From positions 62,001-126,000 of the forward strand of contig NZ_JAKRFN010000017.1 in assembly GCF_022348085.1 (NCBI RefSeq): DNA of 64,000 bases. Direction: 5' to 3'. Position numbers and translations under genes: made by a program. The stretch is from Mycobacterium sp. PSTR-4-N (GTDB taxonomy: Bacteria; Actinomycetota; Actinomycetes; Mycobacteriales; Mycobacteriaceae). Below are positions 1 to 7,561 of this stretch, one piece after another (the first letter of the stretch is position 1; each line of letters opens with the position of its first letter). A model generated the notes under the pieces. It saw nothing but the letters and a program-made list of their open reading frames with translations, did no database searches and was not told the origin of the DNA.

Positions 1-275
1 GGCTCGAAGCCACCGCGCCCGCCTTTCCGCCCGGTTCGGCCGGCACCCGGCCCACCGTGCGCACCGACGCGCGCGGGCTGCGCGTCGCCGGCGACTACGT
101 CGACACCCCCTACCTGTCCGGGCTCATGGAACGCTCGGCCATGTCGGGCGTGCTGGCTGCCAACGACGTGCTCGCCGAACTCGGTGCGGCGGCCGAACCG
201 ATCCTCGGCGTGCCCCAGCGGGGCCTGCTCGCCGGCGTGCCACAGATCGGTGCGAGGGCACGCGCGTCGAGCTGA
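1..275 (+). CDS. FAD-dependent oxidoreductase (C-terminal fragment)
   Basis: The gene starts before the window; about 90 codons are visible. The motif VAGDYVDTPYLSGLMERS is typical of the last FAD-contacting segment of flavin amine oxidase/phytoene desaturase-type enzymes, where the glycine-aspartate pair contacts the flavin and the following helix closes the active site. This supports an NAD/FAD oxidoreductase of the amine oxidase superfamily; the substrate cannot be judged from the fragment. The last 25 residues or so look like a poorly conserved tail. It converges on the next gene with a 7-base gap. Confidence 0.7.
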   Translation, partial: LEATAPAFPPGSAGTRPTVRTDARGLRVAGDYVDTPYLSGLMERSAMSGVLAANDVLAELGAAAEPILGVPQRGLLAGVPQIGARARASS

Positions 276-282
276 CCGTCGA

Positions 283-534
283 TCAGCCCCCGAGTTCTGT
301 GACCGCCGTGTCCAACGCGGCCGCCTGAGCCGCGAGCTCGCTGTCATCCAGTCGGGTTGTCCCACCGGTGCGTTCGAGGAGGTCCGCGCGGGAGATCACC
401 TCGAGCGCGCCACGGTGGGCGTCGTCGCCGACCTCCGTGCCCGATACCACCTCGGCGTGGCCCCCGATCAGCACCAGTACCGCATCGGAGTCAGCCGCCA
501 AGAGCTCGCGCACGTGTTCGCTCGTCACCGTCAT
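283..534 (-). CDS. conserved hypothetical protein, 83 aa
   Basis: Small soluble protein with no signal peptide or membrane segment. A hydrophobic strand followed by glycine (VLVLIGGHAEVVSG) near residues 19-33 suggests a beta-alpha fold, and the C-terminal half is an acidic helix. I do not recognise a family. Coding is supported by high third-position GC and by its neat fit between the oxidoreductase end and the promoter region of the antigen 85-like gene. The start is ATG-ACG-GTG; the internal GTG two codons later is an alternative. Confidence 0.55.
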   Translation of the reverse strand: MTVTSEHVRELLAADSDAVLVLIGGHAEVVSGTEVGDDAHRGALEVISRADLLERTGGTTRLDDSELAAQAAALDTAVTELGG

Positions 535-556
535 GGCGCCCGGATGCCCGGACGAA

Positions 557-602
557 GTGTGACGAAACCTTCACACCGGTAACGGCGATACGTCACGTGA
601 CG
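557..602. promoter_or_regulatory. two palindromes upstream of the antigen 85-like gene
   Basis: GTGTGA (557-562) and TCACAC (571-576) form an inverted repeat around an 8-base spacer, and CGTCACGTGACG (591-602) is a perfect 12-base palindrome. Both lie 120-165 bases before the ATG of the mycolyltransferase gene, where a promoter and operators are expected. The first resembles a CRP half-site pair, but CRP spacing is normally 6, so I do not assign it. No clear -10 or -35 elements are visible. Confidence 0.4.
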
Positions 603-678
603 AACTAGTCCACGCGGGTGCGATGTGAAGCAACAGCATCGCCTCGGCTTGCATGCCGCCCGCGGACAGTTCCCAAGA

Positions 679-698
679 CGCGCGCCGCGAGGCGCGCG
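679..698 (+). other. leader hairpin with GCGA tetraloop
   Basis: An 8-base GC stem (679-686 with 691-698) closes on GCGA, a GNRA-type tetraloop. It sits just before the purine-rich ribosome-binding stretch GGAGAGGA (701-708) of the mycolyltransferase gene. Its position suggests an mRNA leader structure that could affect mRNA stability or ribosome access. This is inferred from sequence symmetry only. Confidence 0.4.
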
Positions 699-722
699 GT
701 GGAGAGGACGGCACACACGATC

Positions 723-1682
723 ATGAAGTATTTCCTCGCATTCAGACGTCGGCTGATCGCCGGCGCACTGGTGGCGCTGCTGCTGCCGGGTCTCGTCGCG
801 GTCGTCGGCGGATCCGCCACGGCCGCCGCGTACTCGCGGCCCGGACTGCCCGTCGAGACGCTGATGGTTCCTTCTGCGGCGATGGGCCGCGACATTCCGG
901 TCAAGTTCCAGGGCGGCGGCCCGAAGGCGGTCTACCTGCTCGACGGCCTGCGCGCCCGTGACGACAACAGTGGCTGGGACATCGAAACCGCGGCATTCGA
1001 GAACTACTTCGAATCCGGTCTCTCGGTGGTGATGCCGGTCGGCGGCATGTCCAGCTTCTACACGAACTGGCAGCGTCCGGCCGTCGGCAACGGCACCACG
1101 TACAACTACCAGTGGGAGACCTTCCTGACCTCCGAGCTGCCCGCCTATCTGGCGGCCAACAAGGGGATCTCACCCAGCGGTAACGCCGTTGTCGGCCTGT
1201 CGATGTCGGGCAGCGCGGCGCTGATCCTCGCCGCCTACCATCCCGGCCAATTCAGTTACGCCGCATCGCTGTCGGGGTTCCTGAACCTGTCGCAGGGCAT
1301 CTGGCCGACCCTGGTCGGCTTCGCGATGCGTGACGCGGGTGGGTTCGACGCCACCGCGATGTGGGGTCCCGGGGGCGGTCCCGCGTGGCAGCGCAACGAC
1401 CCGACCCTGCAGGCCGGACGACTCGTGGCCAACGGCACGCGGCTGTGGATCTACACCGGCAACGGCCGCCCGGGTGACCTCGGCGGCGGCGGTGACATCC
1501 CCGGTCAGGTGTTGGAGAGCATCACCGGAGACAGCAACCGCGCGTTCCAGAAGGCCTACCTCGGTGACGGAGGACGCAACGCGACCTTCAACTTCCCGCC
1601 GAACGGGACGCATGGCTGGGGGTACTGGGGCGCACAGCTGAACGCGATGAAGCCCGACATTCAGCGCACACTGGGCGCCTGA
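723..1682 (+). CDS. antigen 85-type mycolyltransferase, Ag85C-like
   Basis: Secreted alpha/beta hydrolase-fold esterase that would transfer mycolic acid from trehalose monomycolate to arabinogalactan or a second trehalose. It is 319 aa from the ATG at 723 (upstream purine-rich RBS), with a signal peptide of about 35 residues ending in an alanine-rich site. The catalytic triad is visible: Ser160 in GLSMSG, Glu265 in VLES, His297 in NGTHGW. The sequence tracks Ag85C most closely. Two oddities: the conserved cysteine of the VYCGNG motif is threonine here (IYTGNG), and the disulfide cysteines of Ag85A/B are absent. It could be a specialised paralogue rather than the main enzyme. Confidence 0.9.
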   Translation: MKYFLAFRRRLIAGALVALLLPGLVAVVGGSATAAAYSRPGLPVETLMVPSAAMGRDIPVKFQGGGPKAVYLLDGLRARDDNSGWDIETAAFENYFESGLSVVMPVGGMSSFYTNWQRPAVGNGTTYNYQWETFLTSELPAYLAANKGISPSGNAVVGLSMSGSAALILAAYHPGQFSYAASLSGFLNLSQGIWPTLVGFAMRDAGGFDATAMWGPGGGPAWQRNDPTLQAGRLVANGTRLWIYTGNGRPGDLGGGGDIPGQVLESITGDSNRAFQKAYLGDGGRNATFNFPPNGTHGWGYWGAQLNAMKPDIQRTLGA

Positions 1683-1685
1683 GAC

Positions 1686-1729
1686 GGCCGAACCGGCTGC
1701 AGCACCGGTGTGCTGCGGCCGGTTCGGTC
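1686..1729. terminator. bidirectional hairpin terminator
   Basis: A 20-base arm (1686-1705) pairs with 1710-1729 around the loop CGGT, with only two non-Watson-Crick positions. It begins just after the mycolyltransferase stop and touches the stop codon of the opposing gene at 1729. There is no U-tract, as is common for mycobacterial hairpin terminators. Confidence 0.65.
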
Positions 1730-2022
1730 TAGTCGTCGGTGACCTGACCGGGGCGGGCCACGGGCCGCTCCCAGCGCGCGCGGCGCTCATCGTCGGACTG
1801 TTCCCACCATGGTGGTGAACCACGTTCGCCCAGCGCCACTTTGGCGTCCTGCACGCCCGCTCTGGCGGTCGCCTCCTGCGGAGTTCCCCGGGTGCGCCGC
1901 ACCTCGCGTCGCCACGCCATCAGGATGTGTGTCAGTTCCTCGCGGCGCTGTTCGGGGATGGCGGGATCGGTGGCTCGCCACCGTCTGCCCTTGATGACGA
2001 TGTAGTGCCCGTCTTCGGTCAT
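1729..2022 (-). CDS. conserved mycobacterial hypothetical protein, 97 aa
   Basis: Small, highly charged, probably helical protein without signal or membrane segments. The N-terminus contains HYIVIKGRRWRATDP, followed by an arginine/glutamate-rich helix and a segment VQDAKVALGERGSPPWW. I recognise this as a family widespread in Actinobacteria with no experimentally defined role; some annotations call relatives Tol-type biopolymer transporters, without support visible in this sequence. It lies alone on the minus strand, with hairpins on both sides suggesting a separate transcript. Confidence 0.65.
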   Translation of the reverse strand: MTEDGHYIVIKGRRWRATDPAIPEQRREELTHILMAWRREVRRTRGTPQEATARAGVQDAKVALGERGSPPWWEQSDDERRARWERPVARPGQVTDD

Positions 2023-2029
2023 GACATGC

Positions 2030-2062
2030 GACCGCCGCGGACCCGATGGGTCCGCGGCGGTC
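2030..2062 (-). terminator. perfect 15-bp hairpin after the small secreted protein gene
   Basis: Positions 2030-2044 and 2048-2062 are exactly complementary around a three-base loop. The hairpin is 20 bases past the stop of the leftward gene 2083-2349 and before the start of the next leftward gene, so it most likely ends the first transcript. Confidence 0.65.
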
Positions 2063-2082
2063 GGTTCATGTGTTTCAGGTGA

Positions 2083-2349
2083 TCAGTAGGTCGGAACGAA
2101 GACGCCGTTCAGCCAGACGCCCCAGTGCTGCCAGCCTTCGTCCCACACCTGCGGGTTTCCGGCGGCCCACGACGGATCGACCGGCTTGGGCGGGGCCCAC
2201 GCCGGGGGGGTGCCGACGTTCGGGCCGGCGGGCGGAGCGGGCGGAGGCGTGTAGCCGGGCTGCGCAACGGCGGAGCCGGCGACACCCAGAGCGCCTGCGG
2301 TGAGGCCACCGAACACGGCGGCGCTGGCAAGAACCTGAGTCAACTTCAT
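2083..2349 (-). CDS. small secreted proline/tryptophan-rich protein
   Basis: 88 aa from the ATG at 2349. Residues 1-30 form a clear signal peptide ending in VAQ before a mature Pro-rich stretch (PGYTPPPAPPAGP). The C-terminus is rich in tryptophan (WDEGWQHWGVWLNG) and ends in VFVPTY. Mature length is only about 58 aa. It belongs to a type of small exported mycobacterial protein of unknown role; no catalytic motif is present. It is monocistronic, divergent from the DUF3253 gene and followed by a strong hairpin. Confidence 0.75.
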   Translation of the reverse strand: MKLTQVLASAAVFGGLTAGALGVAGSAVAQPGYTPPPAPPAGPNVGTPPAWAPPKPVDPSWAAGNPQVWDEGWQHWGVWLNGVFVPTY

Positions 2350-2479
2350 CGGTGAAACTCCCCTTTCGGGCCTGACCGGCCCACGATCGTTGAGTACGGC
2401 TAGAGAACTAACCGATCCGCTGTCCGGATAAACGCCTGGTGTGGCCCATTTCACAGCTGCCGGCTGCTTCACTGGTTCC

Positions 2480-2824
2480 ATGTCCGACCAGCTGCGCAGG
2501 GAACTGGAGACGATCGCGGCCGGGCCGGGGCCGCACGCCGATGCTGCCCGGGTGGCGCTGGGCGAGGGTCCGCTCGAGCGCCGACTCGACGCGGCGATCC
2601 GCGCACTGGCCGGACACCGCGGTTCGCGCAGCAGCACCTGCCCGTCGGATGCGGCCCGCGCGGTCGGCGGCGCGGACTGGCGGGCCGCGATGGACACCGC
2701 CCGGGAGATCTCCCGCGACCTCGCGCGTCGCGGCATGGTGCACATCACCCAGCGCGGTGAGATCCTCGACCCAGACGGCCAGTGGCGAGGCCCGATCCGT
2801 GTCCGGGCCGCGGACCTACCATGA
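2480..2824 (+). CDS. DUF3253 domain protein
   Basis: 114 aa from ATG 2480; an in-frame ATG 39 bases upstream is less likely because the preceding codons do not resemble the family. The C-terminal two thirds carry the DUF3253 pattern: a helix with CPSDAARAVGG, then WRAAMDTAREISRDLA and a short winged segment VHITQRGEILDP. The layout resembles a small winged-helix fold, but DNA binding is unproven. It is followed after 4 bases by a methyltransferase, so the two are probably co-transcribed. Confidence 0.75.
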   Translation: MSDQLRRELETIAAGPGPHADAARVALGEGPLERRLDAAIRALAGHRGSRSSTCPSDAARAVGGADWRAAMDTAREISRDLARRGMVHITQRGEILDPDGQWRGPIRVRAADLP

Positions 2825-2828
2825 CGGC

Positions 2829-3374
2829 GTGTCCGACGACGATCGTCTCCGCTGGGAGGAGCGCTACCGATCGCTACCCCCCGTGCAGGCTGACGACGTC
2901 GGGCTGCCGGCACCGTTCCGCCGGCATGTCGAAGCGGTGCCCCGCTGCGGTACCGCGCTCGACCTCGCGTGTGGGCGTGGTACCGCCGCCGTGTGGCTGG
3001 CGAAGCGGGGAATGGCGGTTCACGCTTACGACGTATCCCCGACCGCGGTGGACGCGGCGCGAGCACTGGCCCGCTCGAACGGGGTTGCGACGCGTTGTCA
3101 CATCGCCGTGGCTGATCTCGACGACGGACTCCCCCACGGTGACGAGGTCGATGTGTTGCTGTGCAGTATGTTTCGCGCGCCCGCGCTGTACGGGGCGATG
3201 ATCGACCGCGTGGTGCGCGGCGGGCTGCTGGCCGTCAGCGTGCTCAGCGAGGTCGGTGCGTCACCTGGCCGCTATCGCGCACCGGCCGGGGAACTCACCC
3301 GGGCGTTCGGTGCGCTGGAGATCGTCACCGCCGGTGAGGACGGAGGCCGAGCCTGGCTGCTGGCCCGGCGCTGA
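2829..3374 (+). CDS. SAM-dependent class I methyltransferase
   Basis: 181 aa from GTG 2829, four bases after the DUF3253 stop. The SAM-binding motif I is ALDLACGRGTAAVWLA, followed by the acidic residue of motif II in VHAYDVS and a later VADLDDG. This is the small Rossmann-fold type seen in thiopurine or tellurite-type methyltransferases and in many uncharacterised enzymes. The substrate is unknown. The gene ends one base before the stop of the opposing membrane protein gene, so transcripts must meet here. Confidence 0.8.
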   Translation: MSDDDRLRWEERYRSLPPVQADDVGLPAPFRRHVEAVPRCGTALDLACGRGTAAVWLAKRGMAVHAYDVSPTAVDAARALARSNGVATRCHIAVADLDDGLPHGDEVDVLLCSMFRAPALYGAMIDRVVRGGLLAVSVLSEVGASPGRYRAPAGELTRAFGALEIVTAGEDGGRAWLLARR

Positions 3375-3375
3375 G

Positions 3376-3765
3376 TCACCCGCGGGAACGGCGGGGCCGC
3401 AGCGCTCCCCACACCCCGACGCCGATACCGGCCACCGCGCCGCCGAGGCCGATGAGCCGCTGCGAGCGACTGAGGTGCTCGTGCACACTCAGTCCGCCGA
3501 GCAGATCGGCTGCGTCGGCGCCTCCCGAGGCGAGGAACCAGCCGCGAGTGTCGCGCCCCGATGCCGCCGCGGAGATCAGCAGCGCGCCTATCAACGCATC
3601 GCGGTAGCCCATCGAGCGCAACAGCAGCAGCGCGGTGTGCGGCGGATCTGCCGGATCACCCCAGAAACGGTTCGCCCGTAGCGGGTCCACGAGAAACCAG
3701 ACGCCCGAGGTGAGGCGTATGCCACCTGCGACCAGGGCGGCGCGGTCGATTGCCGGCCGCGTCAC
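3376..3765 (-). CDS. conserved membrane protein, 129 aa
   Basis: Predicted small integral membrane protein with three or four hydrophobic segments (roughly residues 9-27, 44-66, 80-90 and 104-122) and an arginine-rich C-terminus expected inside the cell. The sequence GGIRLTSGVWFLVDP near the N-terminus is typical of a small DUF4267-like actinobacterial membrane family. No function is known. Its start overlaps the end of the upstream SpoIIAA-like gene by 4 bases, so both are translated from one message. Confidence 0.65.
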   Translation of the reverse strand: MTRPAIDRAALVAGGIRLTSGVWFLVDPLRANRFWGDPADPPHTALLLLRSMGYRDALIGALLISAAASGRDTRGWFLASGGADAADLLGGLSVHEHLSRSQRLIGLGGAVAGIGVGVWGALRPRRSRG

Positions 3766-4130
3766 GCGGCGGCCCAGCTGACTGCCGCGTCCAGATCCGC
3801 GACCGAGAACAGCGCGACCTCACCGGGCACCAGCCAGGCGAAGGCGTGCAGCGCGTGAACCACCCAGTCCTTGTCGGTGACCACGGCGACGCGGCGGAAG
3901 GCGCTGTGGTGGTGCATCAGCACGTCGAGCCCCAACCGCAGGTCTTCGGCCAGACCGCCCCGTCCGAACCCCTCGTAGTCGTCGGCGACGACCTCGACGA
4001 GCCGGATCTCCCCCGTCGTCATCATCTGTTCGATCACCGGCGCGAATTCCCGCAGATCTGCGCCGTCGAGACGGCCGGACACCCGGAACCCCGCCACGCC
4101 CGGTGGCAGGTCCGTCAGCATCTCGATCAT
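3762..4130 (-). CDS. SpoIIAA-like / STAS-type protein
   Basis: 122 aa soluble protein with the pattern of the SpoIIAA-like family: an opening acidic strand (GFRVSGRLDGADLREF), a helix, then ADDYEGFGRGGLAEDLRLGL and a buried strand FRRVAVVTDKDWV. Relatives have a STAS-like fold and are thought to bind lipids or partner proteins. It lacks the phosphorylatable serine of true anti-sigma antagonists, so a role in sigma control is not implied. It overlaps the downstream membrane protein gene by 4 bases. Confidence 0.7.
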   Translation of the reverse strand: MIEMLTDLPPGVAGFRVSGRLDGADLREFAPVIEQMMTTGEIRLVEVVADDYEGFGRGGLAEDLRLGLDVLMHHHSAFRRVAVVTDKDWVVHALHAFAWLVPGEVALFSVADLDAAVSWAAA

Positions 4131-4185
4131 GCTCGGAAGTCTGGCACGTGCGGCGTTCGCGCGAGTACCGTTCGCCGGTTGCAGC

Positions 4186-5070
4186 TCAATTCTGCCGCGG
4201 CAGAATCTCTTTGACGAAAGTGTTCAAGAACTCCCCCGTGTCCGTCGAGCCCAGCGGTCGGATGACGAACTTCGTCAGGCCCGCAGCGATGTACCCGTCG
4301 AGCATCGCGTGCAGCGCAGGCCAGTCGGAAGCGACCAGTTCCGCAGGATCGAGGTCGGGCCGGCGAGCGTGGACGGCTGCCCGCACCGGCGCAGGTAAAT
4401 CGCCGGTACCGACCGCCACGTTGATGCCGAAGTGGTCGTCGGGGACGTGTCGTCCGGCCTTCTCGGCGGCCGCGCGAATGTCCGCCAGCGCGGTGCGCGT
4501 CTCGTCCGGGGTGAGGAAGCTGCCCAACCACCCGTCGGCGTAGGTCCCTACCCGCTGATACCCCGCCGGCGAGGAGCCACCGAGCCACACATCAAGCGGC
4601 GCAGCCGGTTTCGGTGTGATCGAGGCGTCGCGAACCGAGAAGAACTCACCGGCGAACGTGACTGCGTCGTCGCGTAGCACGCGGCGCAGCAGTGTCAGTG
4701 ACTCGTCGAACACCGCGGCGCGCTTGCCCTCGGGCACGACGAACAGGTCACGCTCGACCGGTAGCGCCGGGCGCAGGCCGAACACGGGCAGCACCCTTTT
4801 GGGTGCGAGCGCGGCCATCGACAGCAGCTGCTTGGCGACCAGCACCGGATGACGGCCGGGCAGCACGGCAACCGACGTCCCCACCTTGAGATGGCGGGTA
4901 CGCGCCAGCGCGAACGCCATTCCGACGGTGGGATCGATCGCCGGCGAATACACGAGTTCGGAGAACCACAGGGAATCGACTCCCTCGGCCTCGAGGCGGT
5001 CGACGACATCCGCCAGCGCCTCCGGACCCACATCCGTGCCTAGGCTCACTCCGAACCGAACCTTCATCAT
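4186..5070 (-). CDS. F420-dependent LLM-class oxidoreductase
   Basis: 294 aa luciferase-like (beta/alpha)8 barrel. Recognisable parts are the opening strand RFGVSLGTDVGPEALADVV, the segment GVDSLWFSELVYSP, the KVGTSVAVLPGRHPVLVAKQ strand-helix and PLDVWLGGSSPAGYQRVG in the cofactor-binding half. In mycobacteria this family usually uses reduced F420 rather than FMN. The substrate is unknown. RBS AGGAG lies five bases before the first of two consecutive ATGs. It is divergent from the alpha/beta hydrolase gene, and the short shared promoter region (5071-5133) may coordinate them. Confidence 0.85.
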   Translation of the reverse strand: MMKVRFGVSLGTDVGPEALADVVDRLEAEGVDSLWFSELVYSPAIDPTVGMAFALARTRHLKVGTSVAVLPGRHPVLVAKQLLSMAALAPKRVLPVFGLRPALPVERDLFVVPEGKRAAVFDESLTLLRRVLRDDAVTFAGEFFSVRDASITPKPAAPLDVWLGGSSPAGYQRVGTYADGWLGSFLTPDETRTALADIRAAAEKAGRHVPDDHFGINVAVGTGDLPAPVRAAVHARRPDLDPAELVASDWPALHAMLDGYIAAGLTKFVIRPLGSTDTGEFLNTFVKEILPRQN

Positions 5071-5133
5071 CAGATCTCCTCCGGTCGTCCCTCACCAGGA
5101 TGCGCCACCGGCGAGAACTGAGAGGATGTCGGC

Positions 5134-5886
5134 GTGGCAGAGCGCGTGAAGTTCCCGAGCAGCAGTGGTCCGGCACTGGCCGGCCTGATCGACGTACCCG
5201 ACGGCGAGGTCCGGGGCTGGGGGGTCTTCGCGCACGGTTTCACCCTCGGGAAGGATTCGCCGGCGGCCAGCCGCATGTGCAAACAGTTGGCCAGCGAGGG
5301 TATCGGCATGCTGCGCTTCGACAACCTGGGCCTCGGCCACTCGGAGGGCGACTGGGGCGACGGATCGTTCTCCCACAAGGTCGCCGACACCGTGCGCGCG
5401 GTCGAGTTCATGAACGACTCCGACCGCGAGGTGCGGCTGCTGGTGGGCCATTCCTTCGGTGGCGCCGCGGCGATCGCGGCCGCCCACGAGTGCCCGACGG
5501 TGACGGCAGTGGCCAGTGTCGGCGCGCCGTTTCAGCCCGCGCATGTGGAGCACATCTATGACGCGTTGGTCGAACGCATCGAATCCGACGGGGAGGCACC
5601 GCTTCTCATCGGCGGTAAGGCGCTGACGCTGCGACGGCATTTCATCGAAGACGTCCGTGCCGCCGACCTGCGCGAGCGCATCAAGACGCTGCGGCGCGCG
5701 CTGCTGGTGATGCATTCGCCCACTGACAACACGGTCGGCATCGCCAACGCCAGCGACATCTTCCGTGCCGCACGGCATCCCCGCAGTTTCGTGTCCCTGG
5801 AGGGGGCCGACCATCTGCTGACCGAAAAGAACCAGGCGGCCCGCGCGGCCCGGATCATCAGCGCCTGGGCCGACCCCTACCTGTGA
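5134..5886 (+). CDS. alpha/beta hydrolase
   Basis: 250 aa enzyme with the oxyanion segment FAHGFTLGKDSPAASR, the nucleophile elbow GHSFGGAAA (serine near residue 108), an acidic residue in SPTDNTVG and a histidine in EGADHLL. This matches the hydrolase half of proteins that in other bacteria are fused to an OsmC domain; here the OsmC part is absent. No signal peptide, so it acts in the cytoplasm. Start GTG at 5134. Substrate unknown; it may act on small acyl or lipid esters. Confidence 0.85.
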   Translation: MAERVKFPSSSGPALAGLIDVPDGEVRGWGVFAHGFTLGKDSPAASRMCKQLASEGIGMLRFDNLGLGHSEGDWGDGSFSHKVADTVRAVEFMNDSDREVRLLVGHSFGGAAAIAAAHECPTVTAVASVGAPFQPAHVEHIYDALVERIESDGEAPLLIGGKALTLRRHFIEDVRAADLRERIKTLRRALLVMHSPTDNTVGIANASDIFRAARHPRSFVSLEGADHLLTEKNQAARAARIISAWADPYL

Positions 5887-5893
5887 GCGTCGG

Positions 5894-5931
5894 CGCGGAT
5901 GGGCGGCGCGTGACCGGGCCGCCCATCCGCG
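5894..5931. terminator. hairpin between convergent genes
   Basis: 5894-5907 is perfectly complementary to 5918-5931 (14 pairs, 10-base loop). It fills most of the 51-base gap between the alpha/beta hydrolase stop and the opposing secreted protein stop, so it can act as a terminator in both directions. Confidence 0.65.
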
Positions 5932-5937
5932 TCACGT

Positions 5938-7362
5938 TCAGTCCTGCGAACCGCCCTCACCCGAACCGCTGCTCTTGCTGGTGCTCTTGCTGCTGCTCGA
6001 GTCGGTGGTCTTCGACTTCTTCGAGAAGCTGTCGCTCACCTTCGAGACGCTGGCGTTGATCGAGTCGCGCACCTGCTTGATCGCCGTGCTCGTCGCGGTG
6101 GGCTTACGGTGCTTCGGTCCCGACGTGGTGCTCGGGCTGTCGGCGCCATCCGAGGTGGCCTCGTCGGTCGCGGGGGTTTTCGCCTCGGCCGGGGCGTCTG
6201 CTTTCTCGTCGGCCTTCTCGTCGGTCGTGGTCTCGGCCTTCGTGTCGGCTTTCTCGTCGGTCGTGGTCTCGGGCGTCGCGGTCTTCTGGTCGGCCGCCAG
6301 CGTCGTGGTGGCCGACGACGTGCCGGGGTCGGTGAACACCGGACCCGGAATCGGCTTGTTCTCCGGGTTGGGCACGAACGGCGCGCACACGGTGCACTGC
6401 GTCCCTAGGACGAACGGATTGAAGTCGGTGTTGATGCCGTTCGCCAGGCTCGTCAGGCTCCCTGCGACGAATTGTGGTGTCAGGGGCTTGATCTCGGAGA
6501 AGTCGGGCGTCTTGGTCAGGCTGTTGTAGAAGCTGGTGAACGGTGCGGTCGCATCGAGCTTCACGGTCTCGCCCGACCAGGGCACCTCGGGCCCGTTCTC
6601 GTCCTTGACGTAGCACTGGCCGTCGGCGCTGCACGTGATGCCGGCCCGGGTTTCGGGATAGGTGTAGCCATCGGGCGAAAACAGTGCGGCCACGTGACGA
6701 AAATCAAACATTTTGCTGAGAATGGCCTCGGGATGATCGCACGCGCCCGGACCCGTTCCCGTGCATCCGACGTCCATGGGTAGCTGCGAGGCGGCGATCG
6801 CCGCGACCATGTTTCCCAGGGGGACCGACAGCGCCGGGAAGGGCACGAGCACATTGGTCAGCGCTTGATACCGCGACGGATCCGCCGGGTCCGTGCCCAG
6901 GATGTTGGTCTGGCTGTACACCCACCAGTTGCCGGTGTAGCGCAGGTTGCGGCCGAGGCCGACGACGCTGCCCTCCGGCTGGGTCAGCGTCACGCCTTCG
7001 TAGGTGGGCTGGAAGCTGAAGTCACCGTTGGGGTCGGAACCGAGTGCGACATCGCCCTCGCCCAGCGCGTTGAAGAAGTTGTACGGCGCATTGGCAAGTG
7101 CGATAAAGAGGTTCGCGGGGATGTTGAGGATGTTCGTGCTGTCGGTGGTGGTTGCGAACGGTGCCGCCGACGGAACCCCGGTCGGGGTCGAGCACAGCGC
7201 GCTCGCGCTGCCCTCCGCACAGCTCTGCGTGGCGGCTACCAGCCCCACGTCATAATTCTTGATCTGCAGGTCGAGGTTCGGGGTGACCGGTGTCGCGGAG
7301 ATGACTCCCGCCCCCATGAGGGCTACGCCGGCAGTGACATAAGAACGTGCGGTAGTGCGCAT
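5938..7362 (-). CDS. large secreted protein with low-complexity tail
   Basis: 474 aa from the ATG at 7362. The N-terminus (MRTTARSYVTAGVALMGAG) is a signal-like segment of the kind seen in mycobacterial PE-PPE-associated exported proteins, followed by a globular region to about residue 325 with several cysteines (CGT-like pairs such as VGCTGTGPGACDH and QCTVCAPF) that may form disulfides. The last 130 residues are low-complexity: Thr/Glu/Asp/Lys/Ala repeats, then a Ser/Lys-rich end. The tail may span the envelope or bind wall polymers. Function unknown. The longer upstream reading frame to 7644 is rejected because it has no signal and runs into the promoter of the MOSC gene. Confidence 0.75.
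   Translation of the reverse strand: MRTTARSYVTAGVALMGAGVISATPVTPNLDLQIKNYDVGLVAATQSCAEGSASALCSTPTGVPSAAPFATTTDSTNILNIPANLFIALANAPYNFFNALGEGDVALGSDPNGDFSFQPTYEGVTLTQPEGSVVGLGRNLRYTGNWWVYSQTNILGTDPADPSRYQALTNVLVPFPALSVPLGNMVAAIAASQLPMDVGCTGTGPGACDHPEAILSKMFDFRHVAALFSPDGYTYPETRAGITCSADGQCYVKDENGPEVPWSGETVKLDATAPFTSFYNSLTKTPDFSEIKPLTPQFVAGSLTSLANGINTDFNPFVLGTQCTVCAPFVPNPENKPIPGPVFTDPGTSSATTTLAADQKTATPETTTDEKADTKAETTTDEKADEKADAPAEAKTPATDEATSDGADSPSTTSGPKHRKPTATSTAIKQVRDSINASVSKVSDSFSKKSKTTDSSSSKSTSKSSGSGEGGSQD
6215..6272 (-). repeat. imperfect 36-base tandem repeat inside the secreted protein gene
   Basis: Two identical 22-base copies (6215-6236 and 6251-6272), 36 bases apart, encode a duplicated 12-residue unit of the type TTTDEKADTKAE. 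Shorter relatives of the unit flank them. Such repeats are prone to length change by slippage. Confidence 0.75.
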
Positions 7363-7561
7363 GACGCGACCCCTCCATGTTGCTGTGTGTGGCCCCGACC
7401 GCGAGAAACGTATCCAGAATGTGATGAATTGTCCACCGAAACGCGAGGAATTGTTGTCACGAGTAGGTTTGCTGACGGGCGCGTCAGTTAATTGCGGTCC
7501 TATTTGTGAGCAAATCATGACGTGATGTGACCGCGGCGCGCGGTCAGTAGGCTCGCCAGTC

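Noticed and set aside
557..576. CRP binding site before the mycolyltransferase gene
   Set aside because: The half-sites fit, but the spacer is 8 bases instead of 6; kept only as an inverted repeat.
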